This document shows positions 57,385 to 64,000 of a stretch of 64,000 nt of DNA, one piece after another. Under the pieces are notes generated by a model. It made no database searches. It saw only the letters and a list, made by a program, of their open reading frames with translations, and was not told the origin of the DNA. The stretch lies in contig NZ_CP053435.1 in the NCBI RefSeq assembly GCF_013127955.1, forward strand, positions 434,001-498,000, written 5' to 3'. The stretch's first letter is position 1; the number at the start of each line of letters is the position of its first letter. The stretch comes from Spirosoma taeanense. GTDB taxonomy: Bacteria; Bacteroidota; Bacteroidia; Cytophagales; Spirosomataceae. The position numbers and the translations under genes are program-made.

Positions 57385-58632
57385 TTACTCGACGAAATCC
57401 AGCTCTTTGCCGAAGGTTTCTTCAGTGCGGCTGAGCGAACTGAACGCCAGTCCATAAACGACCAGACCCAGCAGCCCGGCCGCCACCAATGCCCCAACCG
57501 ACGGCTTAAATGCCTGAAAAAGCAGGGTCATGGGAATAAGCGTTCCGCGAACAACGCTCGGTACGGACGTAGTGGCCGTGTTGCGCAGGTTGGTGCCGTA
57601 GAGTTCAGCAACCATCGTCAGGTACATGGCGACGTAGCCCGTGCAGAACCCTGCCAGTCCACAGACGGTGTAAATACCGGCTGCCGTGCGAATGCCGCCA
57701 AAGAGATACACTCCGCTCAGGAGCATACTAAACAGCAGCAGACCGCCAATGGCCCACCGGCGCGAACGCAGAATCTGGCTCAATGGCCCGCTCAGCAAGT
57801 CGCCCCCGGCCAGTCCGACGTAAATCATCATGACGCATCGGCCGGGCTTTACGCCTTCCAGAATTCCCATCGCTTGCCCAAGCTCGTTGGCAAACGTGGC
57901 CAGAATACCCACCACAAACCAGGTCGGCATACCAATTGCCACGCAGCGCAGGTACTTGATGGCCGACGGCCAGTTTCTGAAAAATTGAAAGAAATTGCCC
58001 CGGCTTACGTCGCTATGCTGCGATTTGAACCGGCTGAACAGCCCCGACTCAAACACACTGACGCGTAGCAGCAACAGCGCCAGGCCCATGCCGCCCCCAA
58101 CGAAGAAGGCTGTTCGCCAGTCGAAGTACTCAACCGTCAGATACGCTACGCCCGCGCCGAGGTAACCGATACCCGCTACCACCGATGTGCCGAACCCGCG
58201 AATCTGTCTGGGCAGGGTTTCTGCAACCAGCACCATAGCCGCGCCGATCTCGCCCGACAGGCCTATACCCGCCACAAAGCGTAAGCCAGCGTAGGTGGTT
58301 ACGTCCTGCACGAACCCGCAGGCGATGTTAGTTAGCGAATACGTAATGATGGAGCCAAACAGCACCGACATGCGCCCGCGTTTGTCGCCCAGCACACCCC
58401 ACAGAATCCCACCCAAAACCAGCCCCGCCTGCTGGCAGTTCAGAATAAAGGTGCCCGCCTGCGATACCTCAGCCTCCGATAAGCCAAGCGATTGCAGACT
58501 CGGTACGCGCACGATGCTGAAAATGAGCATGTCGTACACGTCCACGAAGAAGCCCAGCGCCGAAACAATCACCGGCAGCGCAAACAGCGGACGTAACGAA
58601 GGTCGGGGTGGAGAAACAGGCGTCTGAACCAA
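57385..58632 (-). CDS. MFS transporter, copy 2 of 3
   Basis: 415 residues from a TTG start, 12 membrane helices. It opens with LPVIVSALGFFVDVYDMLIF and shares VRVPSLQSLGLSEAEVS, GDKRGRMSVLFGSIITYS and IACGFVQDV with its neighbours. A close paralogue of copies 1 and 3. Substrate unknown. Confidence 0.88.
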   Translation of the reverse strand: MVQTPVSPPRPSLRPLFALPVIVSALGFFVDVYDMLIFSIVRVPSLQSLGLSEAEVSQAGTFILNCQQAGLVLGGILWGVLGDKRGRMSVLFGSIITYSLTNIACGFVQDVTTYAGLRFVAGIGLSGEIGAAMVLVAETLPRQIRGFGTSVVAGIGYLGAGVAYLTVEYFDWRTAFFVGGGMGLALLLLRVSVFESGLFSRFKSQHSDVSRGNFFQFFRNWPSAIKYLRCVAIGMPTWFVVGILATFANELGQAMGILEGVKPGRCVMMIYVGLAGGDLLSGPLSQILRSRRWAIGGLLLFSMLLSGVYLFGGIRTAAGIYTVCGLAGFCTGYVAMYLTMVAELYGTNLRNTATTSVPSVVRGTLIPMTLLFQAFKPSVGALVAAGLLGLVVYGLAFSSLSRTEETFGKELDFVE

Positions 58633-58681
58633 GATGTTCCGAGGAAAGTGCTTTTAAGGGTGTACGTCAGTTGCCGGTGTT

Positions 58682-59950
58682 TTACTCTTCCAGATAATTC
58701 AGGTCCTTGCCGTGGGTTTCGGGAATGGTCAGGATGGAATAAAAACCGATGGCGAAGCTGATCAGCCCCACAATCGCACCGGCATTGATAACGGCCAGCG
58801 ACGGTTTGAGATACCCGTACAGACTCGTCATCAGAATCACCGTACCGCGCACCATGTTAGGGACGGTCGTCGCGGCCGTGGCGCGCAGGTTCGTGCCAAA
58901 CTGTTCGGCTCCGATGGTCACGAACATGGCCCAGTAGCCAATGCCGAAGCCCATAGCCAGGCAAAGTGCGTAGAGGACTGTTGCGCTTTTGATACCAACA
59001 AACAGGTAAACCAGGCTGAAAACAAGCGCGATGGCCATGAGCAGAGCCACGCCTTTCTTACGCGATTCGAGCGCCTGACTGATAAATCCGCTGGACAGAT
59101 CGCCAGCGGCCAGCCCTACGTAACACCACATAATGGCCAGACCGGGCTGAATTTCTTCAGTAAGGCCAAGCGCTCTGCCAAACTCATTGCTGAATGTCGC
59201 CAGAATACCAATCACGAACCAGGTGGGCAGACCAATGCCAATGCATTTGAGGTAGCGGCTCAATCGGTCAGAATTGGTGAAAAACGAGAAAAAGTCACCC
59301 CGGCGCACGTCCTTTTGTTCCGTAACGTCCTTAAACATACCCGATTCAACAACCCCGACACGTAACAGCAACAGGCCAATACCCAGGCCCCCACCCACGA
59401 AGAAGGCCGTCTGCCAGTCGAAGTATTTAACGGTAAAATACGCGACAACGGCTCCCGAAAGGCCAATGCCGGCCACTAGCGAGGTGCCAATTGCCCGTTT
59501 CTCTTTGGGTAAAATCTCGCTCACGAGCGTAACGCCCGCGCCCAGCTCACCCGCCAGCCCGATACCCGCAATGAAGCGCATGAGGGCGTAATAGGCCGTT
59601 GGGTCCATGAACGTAACGTTCTTCACAAATCCGCAGGCAATGTTGGCGATGGAATAGGTGATGATGGAACCGAACAGGACTGACAGTCGCCCGCGTTTGT
59701 CGCCCAGCACACCCCATAGAATTCCGCCTAATAGCAACCCGCCCATCTGCCAGTTCAGGATGGACGCGCCAACGGTCGAGATCTGCTCGGCACTCAGGCC
59801 GAGATCCTGTAGACTGGGCACCCGAACAATGCCAAAGAGTAATAAGTCATAGATGTCAACGAAGTAACCCAGCGCGGCCACAATAACCGGTAAGCTAAAC
59901 AGACCCGATGGCGCTGAATGAGGTTTTGGAGAAAGAGTAGGAACAGCCAT
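58682..59950 (-). CDS. MFS transporter, copy 3 of 3
   Basis: 422 residues, 12 membrane helices. LPVIVAALGYFVDIYDLLLF, GDKRGRLSVLFGSIITYSIA and GLAGELGAGVTLVSEILPK are nearly the same as in copy 1. It is the most upstream copy, 49 bases ahead of copy 2. No regulator gene or catabolic enzyme lies beside the array, so the substrate cannot be inferred from context. Confidence 0.88.
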   Translation of the reverse strand: MAVPTLSPKPHSAPSGLFSLPVIVAALGYFVDIYDLLLFGIVRVPSLQDLGLSAEQISTVGASILNWQMGGLLLGGILWGVLGDKRGRLSVLFGSIITYSIANIACGFVKNVTFMDPTAYYALMRFIAGIGLAGELGAGVTLVSEILPKEKRAIGTSLVAGIGLSGAVVAYFTVKYFDWQTAFFVGGGLGIGLLLLRVGVVESGMFKDVTEQKDVRRGDFFSFFTNSDRLSRYLKCIGIGLPTWFVIGILATFSNEFGRALGLTEEIQPGLAIMWCYVGLAAGDLSSGFISQALESRKKGVALLMAIALVFSLVYLFVGIKSATVLYALCLAMGFGIGYWAMFVTIGAEQFGTNLRATAATTVPNMVRGTVILMTSLYGYLKPSLAVINAGAIVGLISFAIGFYSILTIPETHGKDLNYLEE

Positions 59951-60024
59951 GCGGCAGAATCAAGAAGAATGATACTAATGCTTCTGCAATAATACGAAAT
60001 GGCCAAAGAAGATTGGGAATGTTA

Positions 60025-60049
60025 CGCATCTTTGCCCGGTAAAGATGCG
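60025..60049. terminator. Hairpin between the nuoB-linked membrane gene and the MFS array
   Basis: Perfect 9-base stem with a 7-base loop (60025-60033 with 60041-60049), five bases past the stop of 60054-61013. No strong T-run follows, so a Rho-independent end is possible but not certain. Confidence 0.4.
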
Positions 60050-60053
60050 CTAA

Positions 60054-61013
60054 TCAGGCAGACGGTGCCTGCGGCTCGTGCGGGTTGGGGTTAGTGGCGG
60101 GACTATACACCGGCTCGGTTAATGGCGCCGGGGCGATTGACCGTAAGCGGAGTGAAGGCCGGGGAAGTTGTTCGTATTGAAAATAAGCCGTCCCCAGCCA
60201 GCCGACCTTCAGCGCCACCCGGCCGAAAACCAGCGCCTGCTGAACCAGAAACATGAGAAGTATTGTCGGCCAGTTCCGCATCGGAATCAGATCGTCAATC
60301 AGGAAATAGATGGCAAACAGGCCTGTTCCGGTCAAAATCAGAAGCCAGTACAGACCATAGGTTCTACCCAGGTTACGTAAGACCAGTCGACCGGCCTGTC
60401 CGAACGCCCGGAATGCGTTTCGCTCGTCTTCGCGGAACATCAGCACTTTGGCGAAATCGCCGATGCAGAGCAGTAGTGTAGCGGTCAGGACAAACAAACC
60501 AAAGAATCCCAGTCCAATCCAGAACAGGCCGCGCTCGGTGAAGAGATCACTCAGGGCGATACTCACCAGCGTGCCCGCAACGAGCCAGATGCCGGCCCCC
60601 GCCAGCACAAACAGACTCGTAACGCCGAACAGCCGCATAAACCGCCCGAAATAATGGCTGCAGGCCTGCCAGAATGTTCCCAAGTCGAACCGAGGACCGG
60701 TCTGAGTGAAACGCATCAGGATACCACCGGCCCAAAACACGCTAAGCAGCAGATAAACAGGTCCCAGCCATCGCCCGACGCTGAGCAGTGGAGCAATAGC
60801 GCGGCCGCTGCGGTGCATGAAGTCAGAATAGACCGTATAGTTGAATCCATCCAGCAGGGTTAAAAACGCGGGCGAGTCCTGATCTTCTACTTTCAGCGCA
60901 TTAAAGAACGGCAGCGCAGCTACCAGACCCAGCACCAGCGTAATGCCATACAGCAGCCAGATGAGCCGGCCCGAGCGAAAAAGATGTCGGAAGGAAACGG
61001 TCAGCGCGTTCAT
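60054..61013 (-). CDS. Multi-pass membrane protein coupled to nuoB
   Basis: 319 residues with about six membrane helices (LIWLLYGITLVLGLVAALPF, FGVTSLFVLAGAGIWLVAG, WIGLGFFGLFVLTATLLLCI, LYWLLILTGTGLFAIYFLI). The C-terminal 45 residues are Pro-rich and cytosolic. I do not recognise the family. Its start codon shares one base with the nuoB stop (TGATG), so it is translated with nuoB. It could be a complex I assembly factor or a passenger; position alone supports the first. Confidence 0.75.
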   Translation of the reverse strand: MNALTVSFRHLFRSGRLIWLLYGITLVLGLVAALPFFNALKVEDQDSPAFLTLLDGFNYTVYSDFMHRSGRAIAPLLSVGRWLGPVYLLLSVFWAGGILMRFTQTGPRFDLGTFWQACSHYFGRFMRLFGVTSLFVLAGAGIWLVAGTLVSIALSDLFTERGLFWIGLGFFGLFVLTATLLLCIGDFAKVLMFREDERNAFRAFGQAGRLVLRNLGRTYGLYWLLILTGTGLFAIYFLIDDLIPMRNWPTILLMFLVQQALVFGRVALKVGWLGTAYFQYEQLPRPSLRLRSIAPAPLTEPVYSPATNPNPHEPQAPSA

Positions 61014-61564
61014 CAGGAGGCTGGCAGAAGATCGTCGGACGGAGCTGGTTTATCAGCCGAAAGTACGACTTCTTTGCTTCCAAGCAGCGGATGCTCGGTT
61101 CGGATTTTCTCCTGCAGTTTCAGGAATCCATCGATCAGCGCTTCCGGGCGGGGTGGGCAGCCCGGCACGTACACATCAACCGGAATAATTCGATCAACGC
61201 CTTTGACCACGTGATACCCGTGCTGCCAATAGGGGCCACCGCAGTTTGAGCACGAGCCCATTGAAATCACATAACGTGGCTCGGGCATCTGCTCATAGAG
61301 CCGCCGGATACGGTCGGCCATCTTATAGGTTACTGTTCCCGACACGATCATAATGTCGGACTGACGGGGGGAGGGGCGGGGGAAAATACCGAAACGGTCG
61401 AGGTCGTAGTTCGACGCAAAGGCCTGCATCATCTCAATGGCGCAGCAGGCCAGTCCGAAGCTCATGGGCCAGAGCGATTTCTCGCGTGACCAGTTGAGCA
61501 GTTCTTCGGAACGCATCAGAATAACGCTGGCTTCGCCGGATTTATCGGGGGATTGGGAGGTCAT
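61013..61564 (-). CDS. nuoB: NADH-quinone oxidoreductase subunit B
   Basis: 183 residues. The four Cys ligands of the N2 iron-sulfur cluster are C40 and C41 (LACCAIEMM), C105 (MGSCSNCGG) and C136 (VPGCPPRPE). [20 protein letters not shown] is the quinone-site segment of the family. It carries electrons from the peripheral arm to quinone in complex I. Here nuoB is separated from nuoA by an extra gene (61600-62148). The rest of complex I is not within the window. Confidence 0.96.
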   Translation of the reverse strand: MTSQSPDKSGEASVILMRSEELLNWSREKSLWPMSFGLACCAIEMMQAFASNYDLDRFGIFPRPSPRQSDIMIVSGTVTYKMADRIRRLYEQMPEPRYVISMGSCSNCGGPYWQHGYHVVKGVDRIIPVDVYVPGCPPRPEALIDGFLKLQEKIRTEHPLLGSKEVVLSADKPAPSDDLLPAS

Positions 61565-61599
61565 GCTTTAAAAGGTTACGGTATTACGTCTATAACGCT

Positions 61600-62148
61600 T
61601 CATGGACGAACGCGGTTCAGCACATCCAGTTGATACGCGTAGGTAAAGGGTTCCAACTGACGACGCAGGTTTTCGCTTACCTGTTCACCGTCGCGCCCTC
61701 TGGGGCGGATCACCTTTCGGGAGTTCGGACCGAGGTGGTTACCCAGCACAGCCCCCAGGCCGGCCCCTCCAGCAACCGCCAGCGTCAGGTTAAGCCCATA
61801 CAAAACAGGGCTGCGGAATCCGTTTTTCTGCGAACTGCGCACAACCGTATAGCCCAGCAGCAAGCCACCAAGAATGGCACCCTGAACCGGACTGCGCTGA
61901 CGATTGCGCCGTCGAAGCACGACCTTTTTCACGCCAGACAGGGGAATGTTTCTCGTGGGCTGATACCAGCCGGTTCCTTCGCCATTGATTGTTACGTCGG
62001 TCTCCGATACGTCGGCCAGCGTTCCCCGCAACCGCGGACCGCCCTGCATAACAACCTTTACTTTGTATACCTCAACACTGGGTTTTTGCGCCAGCGCAGC
62101 AGTAACAGCGGTCAGGAGAAAGAGCCAAATAAAGACAACGGGCCTCAT
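61600..62148 (-). CDS. Exported or membrane protein inserted between nuoA and nuoB
   Basis: 182 residues. A signal peptide (VVFIWLFLLTAVTAALAQ) is followed by a small beta domain (YKVKVVMQGGPRLRGTLADV, VTINGEGTGWYQPTRNIPL), a basic stretch (RRRNRQRSPV) and a Gly-rich hydrophobic region that may cross the membrane (GAILGGLLLGYTVV, LTLAVAGGAGLGAVLG). It overlaps the nuoA stop by four bases, so translation is coupled. I do not recognise the family. No redox motif is seen. Confidence 0.72.
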   Translation of the reverse strand: MRPVVFIWLFLLTAVTAALAQKPSVEVYKVKVVMQGGPRLRGTLADVSETDVTINGEGTGWYQPTRNIPLSGVKKVVLRRRNRQRSPVQGAILGGLLLGYTVVRSSQKNGFRSPVLYGLNLTLAVAGGAGLGAVLGNHLGPNSRKVIRPRGRDGEQVSENLRRQLEPFTYAYQLDVLNRVRP

Positions 62149-62639
62149 GCTGGTTTTTGGTCGGTCTTTCGGCCCGGACTGTACTTGTCGTTTACCTGCT
62201 GGTATAAGTTTGTCGGGACCCGGCTATCAACGGTCGGCACTTTCGGCTGGGGCTTAACCCAGTCGAGATACCCTTTCGCCCAGACGTAAGCCAGCCCAAG
62301 CGCCAGAATCACGACGAATAAAATGGCTTCGGTCAGCGCAAACCAGCCCCACAGCCCGTCCGTTGCCCGAATCAGGCGTTCCTGACCAAAGACCGTTGCC
62401 CATGGAAAGAGAAACACCAGCTCGACATCGAACAGCACAAACACCAGCGCCACAACATAGAACCGGATGTTAAACTGAACATTAGCGTTCCCGACGGGTT
62501 CCTCACCCGACTCGTAGGTACTATTTTTTTCTGCGTTCGGATGATCGGGTCGCAACAGCCGCGCAATGAACAGAACCAGCCCGATGAACGCAAAAGCGGC
62601 CAGAATAAACAGCAGGATGATACCGAAGTCGGAAAGCAT
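62145..62639 (-). CDS. nuoA: NADH-quinone oxidoreductase subunit A
   Basis: 164 residues with three membrane helices (IILLFILAAFAFIGLVLFIA, VVALVFVLFDVELVFLFPW, EAILFVVILALGLAYVWAKG). YESGEEPVGNANVQFNIRFY is the family's conserved loop, and FDVELVFLFPW its middle helix. It is a core membrane subunit of complex I. The C-terminal extension of about 30 residues is longer than in E. coli. It heads the segment nuoA, 61600-62148, nuoB, 60054-61013. Confidence 0.95.
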   Translation of the reverse strand: MLSDFGIILLFILAAFAFIGLVLFIARLLRPDHPNAEKNSTYESGEEPVGNANVQFNIRFYVVALVFVLFDVELVFLFPWATVFGQERLIRATDGLWGWFALTEAILFVVILALGLAYVWAKGYLDWVKPQPKVPTVDSRVPTNLYQQVNDKYSPGRKTDQKPA

Positions 62640-62670
62640 AGTCGGGTCGGTGGATTATATCCTGTACGCC

Positions 62671-63282
62671 TTACTTTTTTTGCTTTGGATACAGATTATA
62701 CACAATAGATGCCTGAAGCACCCGATTCTTGTAAACCGCCAGTGGCTCGGGCGATACATTCGTAAAGCCGTACACGTAGCGTACGTGCAGACTAAATTTG
62801 TCGAGCATATCCAGAAAATCGTAATGCGCACCCACGACCAGACCCAGGTCGTTTTTTGCCCCCGGTCCGCCCGACTTACCGGCATTCAGAGCATAACTAA
62901 ACTCCGGACCGGCCTGTAACGTAATTCCTTCGGTTGGAATATAGCCCAGCAGCAACGGAACACTCAGATAATAATAGTTGTTGCGAATGGTTTCGCGGGT
63001 TGTCGCGCCTATGCGCTGCACCTGCATCGTACCTCCTTTTGCCGCAAGCAGTACTTCGGGCTGTATCACGAATTTATGAAGCCGATACCGGTACATAACG
63101 CCTAAATGCGGGTCGAGCTTCTGCTTTGGAATATTGGGACTAATCCCTGAAATATTGAGCCGGGTTAGCGATACCCCCGCTTTGACCCCAAAATGACCAC
63201 CGGTCGGATTGTCACTTTGAGCATAGGAAACTGAAGAACAGGCCAGAAAAGCGGCCAGAAAAAACCAAGAATACGTGCGCAT
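62671..63282 (-). CDS. PorT-like outer-membrane beta-barrel protein
   Basis: 203 residues. A signal peptide ends at SVSYAQS. The body is a small barrel: GHFGVKAGVSLTRLNISG, LGVMYRYRLHKFVIQPEVLL, YYYLSVPLLLGYIPTEGITL, LQAGPEFSYALN, and a C-terminal strand VLQASIVYNLYPKQ. Fits the PorT/outer-membrane beta-barrel family of Bacteroidota, some of which act in type IX secretion, but most have unknown jobs. It lies 31 bases upstream of nuoA on the same strand. Confidence 0.85.
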   Translation of the reverse strand: MRTYSWFFLAAFLACSSVSYAQSDNPTGGHFGVKAGVSLTRLNISGISPNIPKQKLDPHLGVMYRYRLHKFVIQPEVLLAAKGGTMQVQRIGATTRETIRNNYYYLSVPLLLGYIPTEGITLQAGPEFSYALNAGKSGGPGAKNDLGLVVGAHYDFLDMLDKFSLHVRYVYGFTNVSPEPLAVYKNRVLQASIVYNLYPKQKK

Positions 63283-63413
63283 ACAGGAATAGATGGCGAG
63301 TAGTTACCATCCAATAACGGCTGATTATCCTGCAAAATTGATTAAAAAAAGTTAAGATACGGCCGCCGGAATGCAGGACCAGTCTTTAATAGGCCAGCCG
63401 AAGTTGTAGCTGG

Positions 63414-63974
63414 CTAGTTCAGGCGGGGGTCAACGGGGTAATTAGCAATGGATTTAAACTCACCTCCCATGCGCTTGAGTACTCCCCGCCAGAACTGGTC
63501 GGCTGGGGTATCAAACAAAAAACCGGCATCCGTACGGCTAACAATCCAGGACTTCTGATCCAGCTCAGCCGCCAGCTGCCCGGCGCCCCAGCCCGAGTAA
63601 CCAACGAAAAAGCGAATGTCCCGTTCCGTGAGGGTGCCAACGTTTACGGCCTGCTTAACCTGTTCAAAGTCGCCACTCCAGTACAGACCATCCTGAATGG
63701 CAATGGAGCCATCAATGAGGTCAGGGCGCCGGTGAATAAAATGCAGCGTATTCTGCTGAACCGGTCCACCCACAAACAGTGACTGATCGGCGTAAACGTC
63801 CTCAATGACGTCGCTCAGATGCAGATCGGTCAGCTGATTGAGAACCAGACCGAACGTGCCAGCCGGACTGTGTTCGCAGACTAATACGACGCTGCGTTCA
63901 AAGTTGGTGTCGCCCAAAAATGGTTCGGCAATTAAAAGACTGCCATTAGTAACGGGTAGCGAAGTAGCGTCCAT
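63414..63974 (-). CDS. YqgE/AlgH family protein
   Basis: 186 residues. The family start GSLLIAEPFLGDTNFERSVV is complete, followed by LVCEHSPAGTFGLVLNQ, FVGGPVQQNTLHFIH and FFVGYSGWGAGQLAAEL, all characteristic of YqgE. Cytosolic; role not settled, with links to transcription regulation in AlgH. Its promoter lies at the right window edge. Confidence 0.94.
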   Translation of the reverse strand: MDATSLPVTNGSLLIAEPFLGDTNFERSVVLVCEHSPAGTFGLVLNQLTDLHLSDVIEDVYADQSLFVGGPVQQNTLHFIHRRPDLIDGSIAIQDGLYWSGDFEQVKQAVNVGTLTERDIRFFVGYSGWGAGQLAAELDQKSWIVSRTDAGFLFDTPADQFWRGVLKRMGGEFKSIANYPVDPRLN

Positions 63975-64000
63975 GAACCAGATAACATTAAACGGATAGT

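Noticed and set aside
57073-58068. 331-residue plus-strand frame across MFS copy 2
   Set aside because: Covers the coding strand of a clear 12-helix transporter on the other strand; very rich in Gln, His and Arg, with no fold.
1-64000. CRISPR arrays, tRNA or rRNA genes, IS elements
   Set aside because: No regularly spaced repeats, no T-loop plus anticodon-arm patterns in the gaps, no transposase or integrase frames were seen.

Overview
The window looks like chromosomal DNA of a Bacteroidota bacterium of the Cytophagales/Spirosoma type. The evidence is moderately high GC with AT-rich intergenic DNA, Bacteroidota-type promoters (TTG about 20 bases ahead of TAnnTTTG), a protein with a gliding-motility/type IX secretion C-terminal domain, a Bacteroidota-style Bat operon, DUF4296 and DUF4834 proteins, a 55-residue L34 and a LysS with a C-terminal extension. 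No tRNA, rRNA, IS element, integrase or CRISPR array was seen, so this is mainly core genome with a few accessory cassettes. The genus is an inference.

Layout. 1-1143 holds the N-terminal part of a secreted metzincin protease (minus) that runs off the left edge. 1378-4769 encodes an exported M28 peptidase and an exported S9 peptidase. 5231-9091 is an unusual three-gene unit: a Tat-exported HisC-like aminotransferase, a Tat-exported FAD amine/amino-acid oxidase and an exported protein ending in a Hint domain, closed by a strong terminator. 9274-12742 encodes beta-oxidation thiolase and multifunctional protein. 12751-16305 (minus) carries DUF58, a membrane protein, BatA and RNase HII. 16389-19010 encodes a DUF4296 lipoprotein, protoporphyrinogen oxidase and a polyprenol-phosphate mannose synthase-like enzyme.

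19059-29544 is mostly minus strand: DUF167, an RmlD-like reductase, cyclophilin, an orphan LolD-type ATPase, (plus) PurN and a lipoprotein, then DUF4834, an M28/PA peptidase, LysR, an acyl-CoA carboxylase beta subunit, an MCE/MlaD protein and a cell-wall amidase. 29666-32791 is LptD-like. SRPBCC, RibBA, the type IX substrate, YbaB, a glycosyltransferase, PspC, cold-shock protein and LysS follow. 41694-42818 pairs an SPFH membrane protein with an Arc-like ribbon-helix-helix protein across an intercistronic hairpin. 44199-48173 (minus) is a housekeeping run: CoaX, TsaB, S41 protease, RnpA and L34.

48381-54257 encodes an M61 peptidase, an amidase and a chromate cassette (ChrB-domain/AraC fusion, outer-membrane-like protein, ChrA). 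54268-59950 holds an acyltransferase and three tandem MFS paralogues. 60054-62639 is a nuoA/nuoB segment with an uncharacterised exported protein coupled between the two subunits and a membrane protein coupled after nuoB. The window ends with a small beta-barrel protein and YqgE/AlgH.

The best candidate for an undescribed system is 5231-9091: two cofactor enzymes acting on amino acids, both with Tat signals, together with a self-processing-type Hint protein. Secondary candidates are the ChrB-AraC one-component chromate regulator and the extra proteins coupled to nuoA and nuoB.
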